From assembly GCA_020205615.1 (NCBI GenBank), contig CM035168.1:1815830-1879829 (forward strand): a stretch of DNA of 64,000 nucleotides, in the 5' to 3' direction. Within the stretch, counting starts at the first letter, position 1. The number at the start of each line of letters is the position of its first letter. Under the pieces are notes generated by a model. That model saw only the letters and a program-made list of their open reading frames with translations, had not been told where the DNA came from and did not search any database. The position numbers were made by a program, and so were the translations under genes. Below, piece after piece: positions 45,618-58,380 of this stretch. This DNA is from Panax quinquefolius. Its lineage: Eukaryota > Streptophyta > Magnoliopsida > Apiales > Araliaceae.

Positions 45618-47660
45618 AGAGACTCATGTTCAAAATGCAGGAGGAAACACTGATGTAAGACCCCAACTTTTATGAATAAAGATGAATTTTCTATAATTAT
45701 TATTTTTGAATATTATGGAATGAATTTGATATAATGTTATAGTTGTGGATAATAGTTATAAATTTTGCAAAGTACGCAAGTTGTTATATAATATTCGATT
45801 GTTCGGGGAATATTCGTTTTAACAGGGAATATTCGTACGATGGCACAATCATTGGTGGACCCCATAACGGAATTATTGTCAGATTGAGAAAACGACAAAA
45901 ATATTTTATAAAAATAACAGCGGAAGTTTTATTATTAACTGTTAAAACACCCGGTGTTAAAAGTACAGAAATACGCGTGGTTGTATAGTAGCACACGATA
46001 TTGATTATTGATGCTTACGTGAGAAGTCACTTAGTTTTGTTCAATTATTGCTTCAGTAATTGTTGCATAGTATCTCACGTTAATTGATTCAATTATTGTC
46101 GATATTTTATATATTATTAAATTAATAATTGAGACGACGAAGTTATTAATATTATTATTTGCAATATTAACGATGTCTAGAAGTTCTACCAAGGAGAGGT
46201 TTGGTCACCTAATTGCGCGCCAATAGGGAGAAATCCTTATTGGAAAGCCCCCTCTTTCTTGGGAACAACCTGGTCGATTAATAGTGTGATATATAATAAT
46301 GATGATGAAGTTTTGTTTTATTAGTATTATTAATGTAATAAAATGTAAAAGTTTTTATATAAAATGTAATACTTTTATAAAGTTATTCATATTATTAGAC
46401 TATAAATAGAATATATTATATTTTATTATGCATGTGTTTTGCGTAGTAAAATCTTTTTATATAAAATGTAATACTTTTATAAAGTTATTCGTTTTATTAA
46501 ACTATAAATAGAATATATTATATTTTATTATGCATAGTGTTTGTATAGTGCCTGCATAGTATTTTACATAGTAAAATCTTTTCATATAAAACAGAATACT
46601 TTTATAAAGTTATTCATTTTATTATATTATAAATAGAATATATTATATTTTATTTAAAAGATTTTATTTTATTAGAATATTTTATAGTAAACCAATCTGG
46701 ACCGTCCGTTTAAAAGTAAATCAATCTTGACCGTTCAGGAATTAGTTACTATTCAGTCCATTCTCCTATAAATAGAAGCTCATTCCTTCATTATTCCTTC
46801 ATTATATTATGTTGAAAGTCATCCGTGGCCTGTAGTGCATATATGGACTTGGTATGATTATGACCAGGGATTAATCGGTATAATCATGACCGTAATGTTA
46901 CAAATGATGTGGTAAAAGTCCTCATTGGCCCGTAGTGCATTGATGGACAATTGTTGGCATGATCATGACCATTGATGAATACACGAATATCCTTGGCATG
47001 TAGTGCATGGATAATTTGTGGTTGTGATACTAATGAATATCCTTGGTCATATTGCAGGGATGATGTGGTTATTTATTAAGCTGAGTCCCAGCGATAAAAG
47101 TAATGAAAAACCTTTTAAATAAAAAAAGATAGTAGATTTTATTCTCTAATTGACTCTTTTAATGGATTGCTTGTTCCGCTGTAGTTAAACTTGATGTTTG
47201 TTATATTGTATCAGTTTAACACTGTTGAAGGCTAACGATAATTTATTCTGTATTATCTTAGTCATAATATTTTCTTCTTGAGCTAGTTGAGCTCACCTTT
47301 TGCTTTCATTGTTCTCTTCAGAAATGAGAACGTAGCGAGGACTAGTCGAGGAACGGAGTGACGGTCCAGAGGATAGCATTAGTAGTCCTCACTATTCTAT
47401 GAAATAGTGTGTTAATAAATGTATTGAAGTCTTATTTTGAGTTTGAATAGTGTCTAGAAGACAATATTTGTATTAAAACTCACAGCTCATGTTGTATATT
47501 TAAGATTGTATTTGTATTCTGTACCATGTATTTGGCGAGTCAAAATAGGTGATGTATACCTATTTTGGGGGCGTCACAACTGACAACTCTCGGATGGTCA
47601 CCGCTAAGCAGTTCAAGGACCTGGGATCACCGGAGTTTTTGGGAAAGCCAAAAACACTTA
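45618..47660 (+). pseudogene. Gypsy gag fragment split by a solo LTR
   Basis: Two short pieces, 45618-45653 and 47584-47660, are collinear with 60536-60655 of the better preserved gag (around CTTGTTCAAAATGCAGG and GGATGGTCACTGCTAAGCAG). Between them lies a solo LTR. The left piece is joined to a truncated LTR and the right piece is cut by another LTR at 47661. Confidence 0.8.
45654..47578 (+). mobile_element. Solo LTR inserted in gag, duplication ACTGA
   Basis: Starts TGTAAGACCCC and ends GGGGGCGTCACA, 1925 bp. ACTGA lies on both sides (45649-45653 and 47579-47583), and the gag sequence is collinear across it. Contains the TATA box CTATAAATAG at 46766-46775 and TAGTGCAT repeats at 46830-47060. 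No internal element sequence, so it is a product of LTR-LTR recombination. Confidence 0.9.
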
Positions 47661-50163
47661 TATGACGCCCCCAGAATAGGTCCATAGAACCCATTCTGAG
47701 TCGTCAAATACATGGTACAGAAATTAAATACAACTTTATTAATACAACTAGTAATTGTCGTGTAAAATACGACAAAACATACGCTGTGAGTTTCAATACA
47801 AATATTGTTGTGTAGACAATATCCAAACTCAAATAAAGTCCTCATTACAATTATTATCACACTATTTTACAAAATAGTCAGGACTACTAAGAAACCATCT
47901 TGCACTATTATTCCACTTCCCTACTAGTCCCAGCTATATTCTCGTCTCCTAAGAAAAACAATGGAACCAAAAGGAAACAGGTGAGCTCAACTAGCCCAAT
48001 AAATAATAATATGACTAAGATAATGTAAAAGAAATTATCGTTAGTCCTCAATAGGGAAAAATCTGATATAATACAATAGACAACAAGTTTTGGATCAACA
48101 ACTGCAGTGAAAACAACAATCCATTAGAAGAGTCAAGTAGAGACTAATGTCTACTATCTTCTATAATCTAAAAATAAATCATCAATATTTTTTTTCCTGT
48201 AACAACAATCAATAAATATTTCACATCAACGAATTATTCATGCACTACGGACCAAGGATATTCGTTAGTATCACCAGTGGTCATGATCATGCCAAACAAC
48301 TGTCCATCTATGCACTACGGACCAAAGAGGACTTTCACCATATCATTTGTCTGTAACATTACAAGTCATGATTATACCAATACAAACTTTCCTGGTCATA
48401 ATCATACCAATTAACAGTACATCTATGCACTACGGGCCAAAGATGACTTTTACCGCAACATAAGCATGAAGATGATGAAAATGATATAAGAAATTAATCA
48501 AGTGAGATCAAGGATAAATATAAGAGATTTATAATTTAATTTATCTAGAGTTCAAGAATGTCCAAATTGTCAACATGATAACTGCTTTGTGGAGTAAAAT
48601 TTAAGAATAATATTCATGTACCAAAAATAATTTGGACAGAAAAGAAATTAATTTTTGTCGTGAATAGTACCCCGGCATAAAAAGTGCCCCGAATCCCCGA
48701 GTGAATAGTAACCCGTGAATAGTACCCCGGCATAAAAAGTACCCCGAATCCCTAAGTGAATAATATTCCAGTGAATAATACCTAAGTGAATAGAAATCCG
48801 TAAATACTAACCCGTGAATAGTACTCCGACATGAAAAGTACCCCGAATCTCCGAGTGAATAATATTCGAGTGAATAGTACCTCGGGTGAAAATATTAAAA
48901 TTTAATAAGAAAGATCAGACCAATATTCCAATGAAATGATACTAGATGAAGCGCAAAGCTCAACGATATTCTACTAATTTCAGGAATTATAAAAGCAATA
49001 CTTACCATAGTAAGTTTAGATTTAAGAATATCAAAAGAAATAATACCCCTTACCTTAGTAAAAGACTGGATACTGCAATAGTGAAGTAACAGAATACACT
49101 TTTTCTTTTTCTCTATAGTTTCTCTCTCTATCGATACTCTTGTGAGTCTTAGTGAATTGGTGAGAATGAAAAAAGAATTAAGCTTCTATTTATAGGAAAA
49201 TGGAATAAATAGTAACTGATTCACAGATGATTCAGATTGATTTACTATTAAAACGGACGGTCCATATTGATTTACTATTAAAACCACAACCGACTTTCCA
49301 GATTGATTTACTATTAAAATCACCGACGGTCCAGATTGATTTATTAAAACCACCACCAATGGTCCAGATTGATTTACTATTAAAACCACCACCAACGGTC
49401 TAGATTGATTTACTATTAAAACCACTACCAATGGTCTAGAGTAATTTACTATTAAAACCACCACCAACGGTCCGGATTGATTTACTATTAAAACCACCAT
49501 CGACGGTCCAGATTGATTTACTATTAAAACCAACACCGACGGTCCAGATTGATTTACTTAATACACTTTGGTACCCCTAAAGTTTTCTAAGTTTGCATTA
49601 TTCCCCTTTAACTTTTGTAATTCACTTATCTTCAATGAACACATTTATAATATTTCAACAATTATTCATCATTAATATTATAATTTACAATATTGACAAC
49701 CAGATCATTCACAGGTAAGAGGGGGCTTTCCGATAATGATTTTTCTTTATTGGCACGTAATTAGGTGACCAAACTCATTTCCTCGACAGAACTTTCTGGA
49801 CATTGAGAATAATATAAATAATCATATGAATAAATGTGTTGTCTCAATTATTGATTTAATAATACAAAATATTGTGTAGATGATACTGTGAAAATAATTG
49901 AATCAATAATATGAGATACTATGCAGTAACTACTATTGTAATAATTGAATAAAATTGATTGACTTCTTACATAAGCATCAATAATCAGAGATACTATGAA
50001 ATACCATGTGCTACTATGCAACCACGCGTACTACTGTATTTTTATCATCAGATAATTCAACAGTTTAACGGTATAAGTTTTGTTGTTATTTTTTATAAAA
50101 AAGTTATTTATATCGCTTTTTATATCTGACAGTTATTCTGTTGTGGGGTCCACCAATGATTGT
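47661..50163 (-). repeat. Gypsy-family LTR, minus strand, outer end lost
   Basis: Starts TATGACGCCCCCAGAATAGG. Order is as in other minus-strand copies: TGCACTACGG repeats (48240-48440), an ACTATTCA/TACCCCG array (48650-48890), reversed TATA box (49188-49197), a 36-bp minisatellite, then U3. It stops at CCACCAATGATTGTGTCG near 50163, about 150-200 bases before the expected GGGGTCTTACA, and joins another LTR piece. Confidence 0.75.
49205..49556. repeat. 36-39-bp minisatellite, about nine units
   Basis: Units contain CAGATTGATTTACTATTAAA and ACC-rich links with (A/G)GGTC variants. A minus-strand frame is open across most of it because the unit length is near a multiple of 3, giving a repeated LIVNQSGP-type peptide. 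I do not treat that as a gene. Confidence 0.9.
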
Positions 50164-50550
50164 GTCGTCGTATGAAAACCCATTCTTAGTTGTCACATAC
50201 ATGGTACAGAAATAGTGTACAACTTCATTAATACAACTATTAATTATTGTGTAAAATACGACAAAACATACGTTGTGAGTTTCAATACAGATATTGTCGT
50301 GTAGACAACATCCAAACTCAAATAAAGTCCTTATTACAATTATTATCACATTATTTTACAAAATAGTGAGGACTACTAAGAAACCATCTTGCACCATTAT
50401 TCCACTCCCCGACTAGTACCAGCTATATTCTTGCCTCCTGAGAAGAAAAATAGAACCAAAAGGAAAAGGGTAAGCTCAACTAGCCCAGTAAAAAATATTA
50501 TGACTAAGATAATGCAAAACAAATTATCGTTAGACCTCAATAGGGAAAAA
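50164..50550 (-). repeat. Partial gypsy-family LTR
   Basis: Begins about 30 bases inside an LTR (CCCATTCTTAGTTGTCACAT) and runs to CCTCAATAGGGAAAAA, where the next LTR starts. It repeats 47690-48070 closely, so 47661-50550 looks like two LTRs fused by unequal recombination. Confidence 0.7.
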
Positions 50551-52498
50551 TGTGACGCCTCCAAAATTGGTATACATCACCCAACTTGGGTCGCCAGATT
50601 CATGGTACATAACTCAAATACAAACTTAATTTATACAACTGTTAAGTGTCGTGCGGAATACGATAAAACATAAACTGTGAGTTTTAATACAAATATTGTC
50701 TCCTAGACAATATCCAAACTCAAATTCAATCCTCATTACAATTATTATCACACTATTTCACATAATAGTGAGGACTACTAAAACAACCATCTGGACCGTT
50801 AATCCATTTCCCGACTAGTCCCAGCTATATTTTCATTTCTTGAAGAGAACAATAAAAGAAAAGGGTGAGCTCAACTAGCCTAGTAAGAAATATTATGACT
50901 AAGATAATGCAGAATAAATTAGTGTTAGCCTTCAACAGTATAACAACTGATATAATATAATAGACAACAAGTTTTAGATCAACAACTGCAATGGAACAAG
51001 CAATCCATTAGAAGAGTCAAGCAGAGCATGATATCTACTATCTTCTATGATTTAAAAGTTTATCATCAATTTTATTGCTGAGACTTAGCTTAATAAATAA
51101 TTCACATCACTGAATTATCTATGCACTACGAGCCAAGGATATTCATTAGTATCACAACCACGAATTATACATGCACTACGGGCTAAGGATATTCGTGTTT
51201 TCACCAATGGTCATAATCATGCCAAACAATAATTCATCTTTGCACCCTTGGTCGAAGAGAATGCATGGTCATGACTATACCAACAACTGTCCATCAATGC
51301 ACTACGGGCCAATGATGACTTTTACCACATCATTTGTAATATTACATGTCATGATTATACCGAATAATCCCTTGTCATATTCATACCAATCAACAATTCA
51401 TCTTTGCACCCTTGGCCGAAGATAACTTTCATCACAATATATGTATGATGATAATGACAATGATATAAGAATTCAATTCAATGAAATCAAGGATAAATAT
51501 TAAAGACTTTAAACTTATCCAGAGTTTAAAAATGTTCAAATAGTCAACATGATACTGCTTTATGGAGTAAAACTAAAGAATAATATTGTATCAAAAATAA
51601 TCTGGACAGAAAATAAATCAATTTATGTCATGAATAGTACCCCGTGGAATAATAGTACCACATGAATAGTACTTAAGTGAATAGTACCCGTCGTATTATA
51701 ATAAGTACCATACATATGAATAATTAATAAATAGGACGTATGAATGAATAGTCGATATAAATGAATAGTATCCACGAATAGTACTCTAGCATGAAAAGCT
51801 TAAAAATGAACAAGAATGTTCAGAAAAATATCCTTGTGAAACGATACTTGATGAATCGCAAATTTCAAGGATATACTACGAATTTCAAGGAGTGTAGAAA
51901 CAATACTTAACAAAATGAGTGTAGAATTCGAAATCTGAAACGAAATAGTATTACTTAAATACTACAGAGTATGGAAGAAAATATTATTTCTTACGAATAT
52001 TGAACAAAAATAATATCCCTTACAACTGTTGAACGAAAATAAAATTTCTTTTGAATATTAAACGAAGATAATATTCATTGCGAATATTGAACGAAATAAA
52101 ATTTCTTACGAATACGAAAAATAATGTCGTAAGTGAATATGAAATAAATAATACTCTTACCTCAAAAGAAGGGTATTTCTGACTCGTATAGCGGATATAT
52201 TCTTGAAGAAAAACTTACACTATTTGCAACACTCAAAGTTTTCTTAAACTTTAAAGAAATACGCTCAATATTATAGATGAAGAATTCTCTGATTCTGGTG
52301 TGATTTTCTTTTCTAAACTGAGCATCCTATTTATAGGAGAATGGAAGGGTAGCACTATTTTAGAAAATCACGAACGAAATAATCTTAATATTCACGGACG
52401 TCTGATTTTCAAAAATATGAATATAATATTCAAGTAAAATAAAAATTTTATATAAAATATAATATATTCTATTTTACATAAAAAAAATGAAAATTATA

Positions 52499-52533
<35 letters not shown>

Positions 52534-52593
52534 CACGGATAACACATACACACACATATAATCACATACTTTCTCCCACCATCCCCCACTTTC

Positions 52594-52655
<62 letters not shown>

Positions 52656-53427
52656 TATAACAAAACTAAGATAACTTTCTCCCGACTATTTTGAAAAATG
52701 AGTAAGTGTGCGTCCATATAATAAGTAAAATTTACAACAAATACTTCATAAAAATCCCCTCAATATTTTAAAAAATATTTATTCATCAACAATAACTTGC
52801 AATATTAACAACTAGATCATTCCCAGGAAAGAAGAGCTTTTCGATAAGGATTTCTCCCTATTGGCGCGCAATTAGGTGACCAAACCTCTTTTCTCGACAG
52901 AACTTTCTAGACATTGTCAATAATGCAAATAATAATATGAATAACTTGTCATCTCAATTATTGATTTAATAATATAAAATATTGTGACAATAATTAAATC
53001 AATAACGTGAGATACTATGCAGCAATTACTGTAGTAATAATTGAGTATAACTGAGTGAGTTCTCATGTAAGCATCAATAATCAATACCGTGTGCTACTAT
53101 GCAACCACGCGTATTACTGTACTTTTATCACCGGGTATTTCAACAGTTAACGGTAAAAAAAATTCTGTTATTTATATAAGAAGATATTTCTGTCATTTTC
53201 TAACTCCGATAGTAATTCCGTTGTGGGGTCTACCAATGATTGCGTCGTTGTACGAATATTTCTTGATAAAATGAATATTCCCCGACCAATCAAATATTTT
53301 ATAACAACTTACTTACTTTGCAAAATTTATAAATATTACCCACAAATATAATATTATATCAAATTCACACCTTAATACTCAAAAAATATTTCGAGAAAAA
53401 TTTATTCATAAAATTTGGGGTCTTACA
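50551..53427 (-). repeat. 3' LTR of the rearranged gypsy element
   Basis: 2877 bp. Contains TGCACTACG repeats (51120-51420), an ACTATTCA array (51630-51790), AATATTGAACGAA-type repeats (51990-52130), reversed TATA box (52328-52337) and U3 microsatellites (52499-52661). Confidence 0.85.
52499..52661. repeat. U3 microsatellites (TA)n, (CA)n, (TTA)n, (TA)n
   Basis: Simple arrays at the same U3 position as those at 16453 and 44609 but different in length and composition. Confidence 0.9.
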
Positions 53428-54210
53428 AACTCCCATTCTTATGAAATTTCTTCCTTGAAATTGACGTACGTACCTGGTATGTCGAAGATGTGAGGATACC
53501 TTGTCAGATTCTAACTCTTGAGGTATAACCTTTGAGCGTAGAATATTTTTCTTCTTATCCAAGATTTTAACAGGTATCACCTATACGTTAAATCTTCTAC
53601 TATCTCGTCTAGTTCTAATTCAATAATGTGGTTTGGGTAGTCCACATATTTACGTAACATCGATACTTAAAAAACATTATGAACACGCGACATACTTAGC
53701 GGTAAGGCGAGTCTATAGGCCACTGTACAGTTCCTACTCGATCGAGGATTTCAAATAAAGCAATAAAATTGAGGGTTGAGATTTCCTCTCTTCGTCGATT
53801 CTTGCTTCTAGAATAGCGCCTTCTTGCACATGGGTCCCTAGAGTCTTTAAATCTATATCTATTATTTATACGAAATGGGTCTTTATGTTAACAACATCGC
53901 ACTCGTAAACGCATACGATCTTCTACTCAACGCGTCAGCTACCACGTTTGTTTTTCCCACGATGATGTTGAATGGTATTATCGTAATCTTTCAACAGCTC
54001 GAGCCAACGTCTTCGGCGTATGTTACGTTCATTTTGGGTGAATAAATATTTGAGGGTTTTAAAAATGGGTTTTGTACAGAGGTCAATACAAAATTTGATT
54101 TCACGCTCTGTGGGTTGGCTTGGAAGTCCTTCGGGGAATACTTTAGGAAATTTATTAACGATAGAAATATCATTCAAAACTGTGACTCTCGTCCAAGACT
54201 TGGATATCAC
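53428..54210 (-). pseudogene. Gypsy pol remnant: chromodomain, integrase scraps, RT-RNase H fusion
   Basis: 53580-53450 encodes VKILDKKKNILRSKVIPQELES, a chromodomain with its middle deleted. 53935-54210 carries the RT start (FPKVFPEGLPSQPTEREIKF) joined in one frame to the end of RNase H (LKYLFTQNERNIRRRRWLEL, LLKDYDNTIQ). More than 500 codons in between, including the polymerase active site, are gone. Most of integrase is also missing. Inactive. Confidence 0.75.
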
Positions 54211-54526
54211 TTCACAATGATACCTATCAACTTGCTACCGTTATTCACGGCGTCCCCTACGGAAAGTCTGGCTTCGGTGCATTCCAAGACTTTGAAGTCA
54301 CCATCGAAAGGTTTGGAGCTCTTTACTTATGGCTTGATATGACAGTGATTGACTTTAGTGGTTTGGTTGCTTGAATTCTCATAACAGGTTAGTTAGGAAG
54401 GCTAACAACCTTACGAAAATAATCAATTTTAGTATGATGAATAGTTATCCAGTCGATTCCTAAAATCACATCAAAGGCAAGTATTTTCAAAGAGATAAGA
54501 TCGACAGGTAACGTGAGGGTGTCGAT
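54211..54526 (-). other. Decayed protease-RT linker of the gypsy element
   Basis: Sequence parallel to 34640-34760 of the full-length element (AGTGATTGACTTTAGTGG), without an open frame. It links the protease to the RT start. Confidence 0.5.
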
Positions 54527-54748
54527 TTAAATCAAACAAGATTTATAAACAGTGGATGTCACGAAGGTTTCTCCTAACGGAGTTTCAACTGATAAGTCAA
54601 ATTGTAACTTCTCTGGAGTCAAATTTAAATGTTGAACGCAAGTAGGTGAAATAAAAGAGTGGGTAGAACCGGTATCTAACAAGGTATAGACTTCGTAAGA
54701 GTGTACGATTAGCTTACTCGTGATAACTTCATTCAGGTTCCTTGACAA
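54527..54748 (-). pseudogene. Gypsy aspartic protease, N-terminal half
   Basis: Open minus-strand frame with VYTLLDTGSTHSFISPTCVQ, carrying the full catalytic DTG, then LSVETPLGETFVTSTVYKSC. It keeps the canonical DTG where the full-length copy reads DLG. The rest of the domain continues left in another frame. Lies between gag and RT as expected. Confidence 0.75.
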
Positions 54749-54837
54749 ACGCTCTCACTTAAACTACCGGCTTTGACTTGTCTGGGACATCCTTTGGCCT
54801 CACCATCCCAGCTGGACTTGACTTTACTACATGACAA

Positions 54838-55402
54838 AATTGAGCTAGGTGACCTTCTCTTCCATAATTAAAACACGCTTTGGGTTGTTGTGTACAGTTT
54901 GGACAGATGTGTCTCTCCTGTCCGCATTTGAAACATACGACCGGTGGTCGTTCTTTTTCCTTTGAAATGGGTGCTGGTGCTGCTGCCGACGTCTTTCCGC
55001 CATTGTTGAATCTTCTCTTCTTAAAGTTGTTCCCACTTAGTTAACATTTCCTATTATCTTGGCCATGATTACCACCGAAGTGGTTACCATTTCAGGCATG
55101 ATAATTTCCTCCACGATGATTATCATTGTTCCGATGGTCGTTGCCACCGATATGATTATTATCATGTTACTGGTCGTTGCCTTTTGGTTGAGCTAACTCA
55201 TAATCGCGTTCTAATAATTGAGCCCTGTTCACAACATCCGAATATAAATAAAGTTTGTGAGATATGAGATATTGACGTATTTCGGGTTTCAAACCTCGCA
55301 GAAATATTCGCGTCATTCGCTCCTCATTAGCAACCAAATGGGATGCAAACCGGGACAACTCGACAAACTTAGACTCGAACTGCGACACGGTCATATTGTT
55401 TT
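54838..55402 (-). pseudogene. Gypsy gag C-terminal part, interrupted by an LTR
   Basis: From the LTR boundary at 55402 leftward: NNMTVSQFESKFVELSRF, MTRIFLRGLKPEIRQYLISH, SDVVNRAQLLERD. Then comes a His/Asn/Gly-rich linker in other frames and the knuckles at about 54930-54840: VCFKCGQERHICPNC keeps all four ligands, while in the second the second Cys is Tyr. The plus-strand LTR inserted within the codons before NNMTV. The upstream half of gag must lie beyond the inserted element, outside the window. Confidence 0.8.
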
Positions 55403-55740
55403 TGTAAGACCCTGAATTTAATGAAATAAAAATATTCAATTTTCAAATAATTATTATTCTATTTAGTAAATGGTTAAATTGATAAAAGGTTAAAGTTAAT
55501 GGTGATATTTGAAAATTTTGCAAAGAAAGCAAGTTGATATAAAATAATCGTTGTGTCGGGGAATATTCGTACGACGGCACAATCATTGGTGGACCCCACA
55601 ACGGAAGTATTGTCGTATTTAGAAAACGACAGAATTATCTTTTTATAAAAATAACGGCGAAAGTTTTACCGTTAAACTGTTGAACTACCCGGTAGTAAAA
55701 GTACAGTAATATAGGTGGTTTCATAGTATCACACAGTATT

Positions 55741-57845
55741 TGTGACGCCCCCAAAATAGGTATACATCACCCATTCTGAGTTGCCAAATACATGGTACAC
55801 AAAAAACTACAACATCATTAATACAATTATCGTGCAAAATACGACAACACAAATACTGTGAGTTTAAATACAAATATTATCTTCTAGACAATATCCACAC
55901 TCAAATAAAGTCCTCATTACAATTATTGATGCACTATTTTACAAAATAGTGAGGACTACTAAAACAGCTACCTTGAATCATCACTTCATACCCCGACTAG
56001 TCCCTACTAAATTTTTACATCCTAAGAAAAAAAATGGAACAAAAAGGAAAAGGGTGAGCTCAACTAGCCCAGTAAAGACTATTATGACTAAGATAATATT
56101 AAAAGAGAAAAATTCATTTTTTGGTGAATAATGCCGTATTCGTGAATAGTGTCGTATACGTGAATAGTGTTGTATACGTGAATAGTAACCCTGACACAAA
56201 AATGTAGAAATTTCACATTAAAATTTATATCAATATTTCAGCATAATGATATTGAAGAAAATAATATCATTTACGAAGAAAATAACATCCCTTACCTCAA
56301 AATAATAGTACTTCTGTTCGGAATATCGGATGTAAAGCCGAAGAAAACTTGCACTGAATAGCAACTCTCAAAGTATCTAAATACTCACAAAAATAAGCTC
56401 GACAATATAGAGAGAGAAAGAAAACTTTTTTCTAGTGTGATTTTCAATTCTAACTAAGCACCCTATTTATAGGAAAATGTTAGAACGCCGAAACAGACTT
56501 AACCTGCTACCTGATGGCTTTACCTATTACTATTCTCACCCACCACATTTGAAACACAGGTGGGGCCCACTCATTCTAGAATTTTCCACCAAAATGAGAA
56601 ATTTAGAAACTTCAATAATTTTTGAACCAGTCACCTCTTAAAATTCATAACAAATCATACGTTAATTTTTAACGGTTCACAATTTGTGGACATATACTCA
56701 ACTTATATATGTATAACATATCCAAAAATCACAACGATCCAACGGTCGGATTAAAAATTATAACTCACGCAATATAGCTTAAGAACATTGATTTTTCGGA
56801 CTATGAGTCCTTTGGACCAGTTTCATTCAAACAGTCACCACGAAAAATCCGCAAAGAATTTTTAGGTGATTCCAATTTCTACGGTTAGCTTACTTCCAGA
56901 GCTTTCTTTTGATATATGGCTCATCTCCTAACTCATTATACACAAAGAGTTATAGATTTTACAAAATTAAGTAATAAACTAATTTTCTAAAAATTTCTAA
57001 ATTTCGTTCTTCATTTCGATAAAATACTAATAAAACACCTTAGCATTAATTCCTTTATTTATATCCATATAAAAATATATACTTCCTTATCATATAAATC
57101 AATAATTAATTATTCATAAATAATATTACAGAATCACAATAATGACAACCAGGCTGTTCCCAGGAAAGAAGGGGACTTTTCGATAAGGATTTATCCTCAT
57201 CGCCGCAATTAGGTGACCAAACCTCCTCGATGTAACTTTCTAGACATTGCCAATAATGCTATTTAATAATATTATTCTAATAATATGAATTATTGATCTA
57301 ATAATGGGAAATATCATGCAAAGGACAATTATTGAAACAACAATAATATAAAATATCAACGCAGCAATTATTGAACCAATAAAATAAAATATTGAATAAA
57401 GAATTATCGTAACAATTATTGAGTAAAGCCTTCACACGTAAGAATCAATAATTCAAAATATATCAGGCAATCTTGTATATTATTACTATGCAACCACGCC
57501 AGACATCGTATTTTAACCACCGTAATCCAAATGTGTTAATTCGGTAATAATTACGTCGTTATTTATAAAACTCAAACTTGTCGTTTCTTCATCCGACAGC
57601 TTATTACATTATAGGGCCCACAAATAATCGCTACTACGTATTTAAATATTCCCCGACAAAAGAATATTCCACGACTGAAACGAATATTCTTTAATAATAA
57701 TGAATATTTTATAACCACTTGCTTATTTTGCAAAATTTACACATTTCACCCATAACCAAAATATTATATCAAATTAACTCCTTATTTTTTCAAGATAATG
57801 AATAGAGGAAATTCAATTTTATTTTTAATAAGTTGGGGTCTTACA
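55741..57845 (-). mobile_element. Solo LTR nested in an LTR, duplication GTATT
   Basis: Plus-strand ends TGTGACGCCC...GGTCTTACA, 2105 bp, in reverse orientation to its host LTR. GTATT flanks both sides (55736-55740 and 57846-57850), and the host U3 reads on across it (CACACAGTATT, GATTATTAATGC). Its U3 (about 56590-57000) matches the solo LTR at 10963-14568. Reversed TATA box at 56463-56472. Confidence 0.92.
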
Positions 57846-58228
57846 GTATTGATTATTAATGCTTACGTAAGAAGTCGATCAGTCAGTTATACTCAATTAT
57901 TGTTACAGTAATTGCTGCATCATATCTCTCATATTATTGATTCACATGCATGTACTATTAGGGAAGGTGGTGCAATATTGATAATACTTGCATGACTAAA
58001 TTAAAAATGGAGGTATAGATGAAGGTACTATACTATAATTATTTTTTCACATGTATAGAACTATTGAGTCACATGATTATACTATTGATTCATATGATGT
58101 ACTATTAGGGGAGGTGGTGCAAGTTTGATAATACTTGCAGGACTAAATTAAAAATGAAGGAAAAGATGAAGGTATTATACTGTAATATTTTGAGCCCCAA
58201 AATGTGCAATTATCGAAACTATATTTTT

Positions 58229-58238
58229 CTATAAATAG
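58229..58238 (+). promoter_or_regulatory. LTR TATA box
   Basis: CTATAAATAG followed by AAGCTCATTC and an AGAGAGA-rich leader, the same as at 46766 and 63505. This is the promoter of the gag-bearing element downstream. Confidence 0.7.
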
Positions 58239-58380
58239 AAGCTCATTCTTCCTTCATTCTTACAAATTCACTAAGACTCACAAGAGTAATTATAGAGAGA
58301 GAAGCTATAGAGAGAAAGAAGAAGAGTATTCTGCTACTTCACTATTCCAGTATCCAGTCTTCTTCTAAGGTAAGGGGTAT

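Larger units (their letters stand above)
50551..55402 (-). mobile_element. Minus-strand chromodomain gypsy element, rearranged, cut at right
   Basis: 3' LTR at 50551-53427 (TGTGACGCCT...GGTCTTACA), then internal sequence equivalent to 31674-35900 of the full-length element but shortened: chromodomain remnant, integrase scraps, RT/RNase H fusion, protease, gag. The plus-strand LTR at 55403 interrupts its gag. The 5' LTR would lie outside this window. Confidence 0.8.

Noticed and set aside
49186..49536. Frame encoding a repeated LIVNQSGP-like peptide as a candidate gene
   Set aside because: Explained by a minisatellite with a unit near 36 bp in an LTR; kept only as a low-interest finding.
50551..53427. 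Pairing of this LTR with 47661-50163 as two ends of one element
   Set aside because: Both are minus-strand but have no internal element sequence between them. The internal region follows 53427, so 50551-53427 is the 3' LTR of the element to its right.
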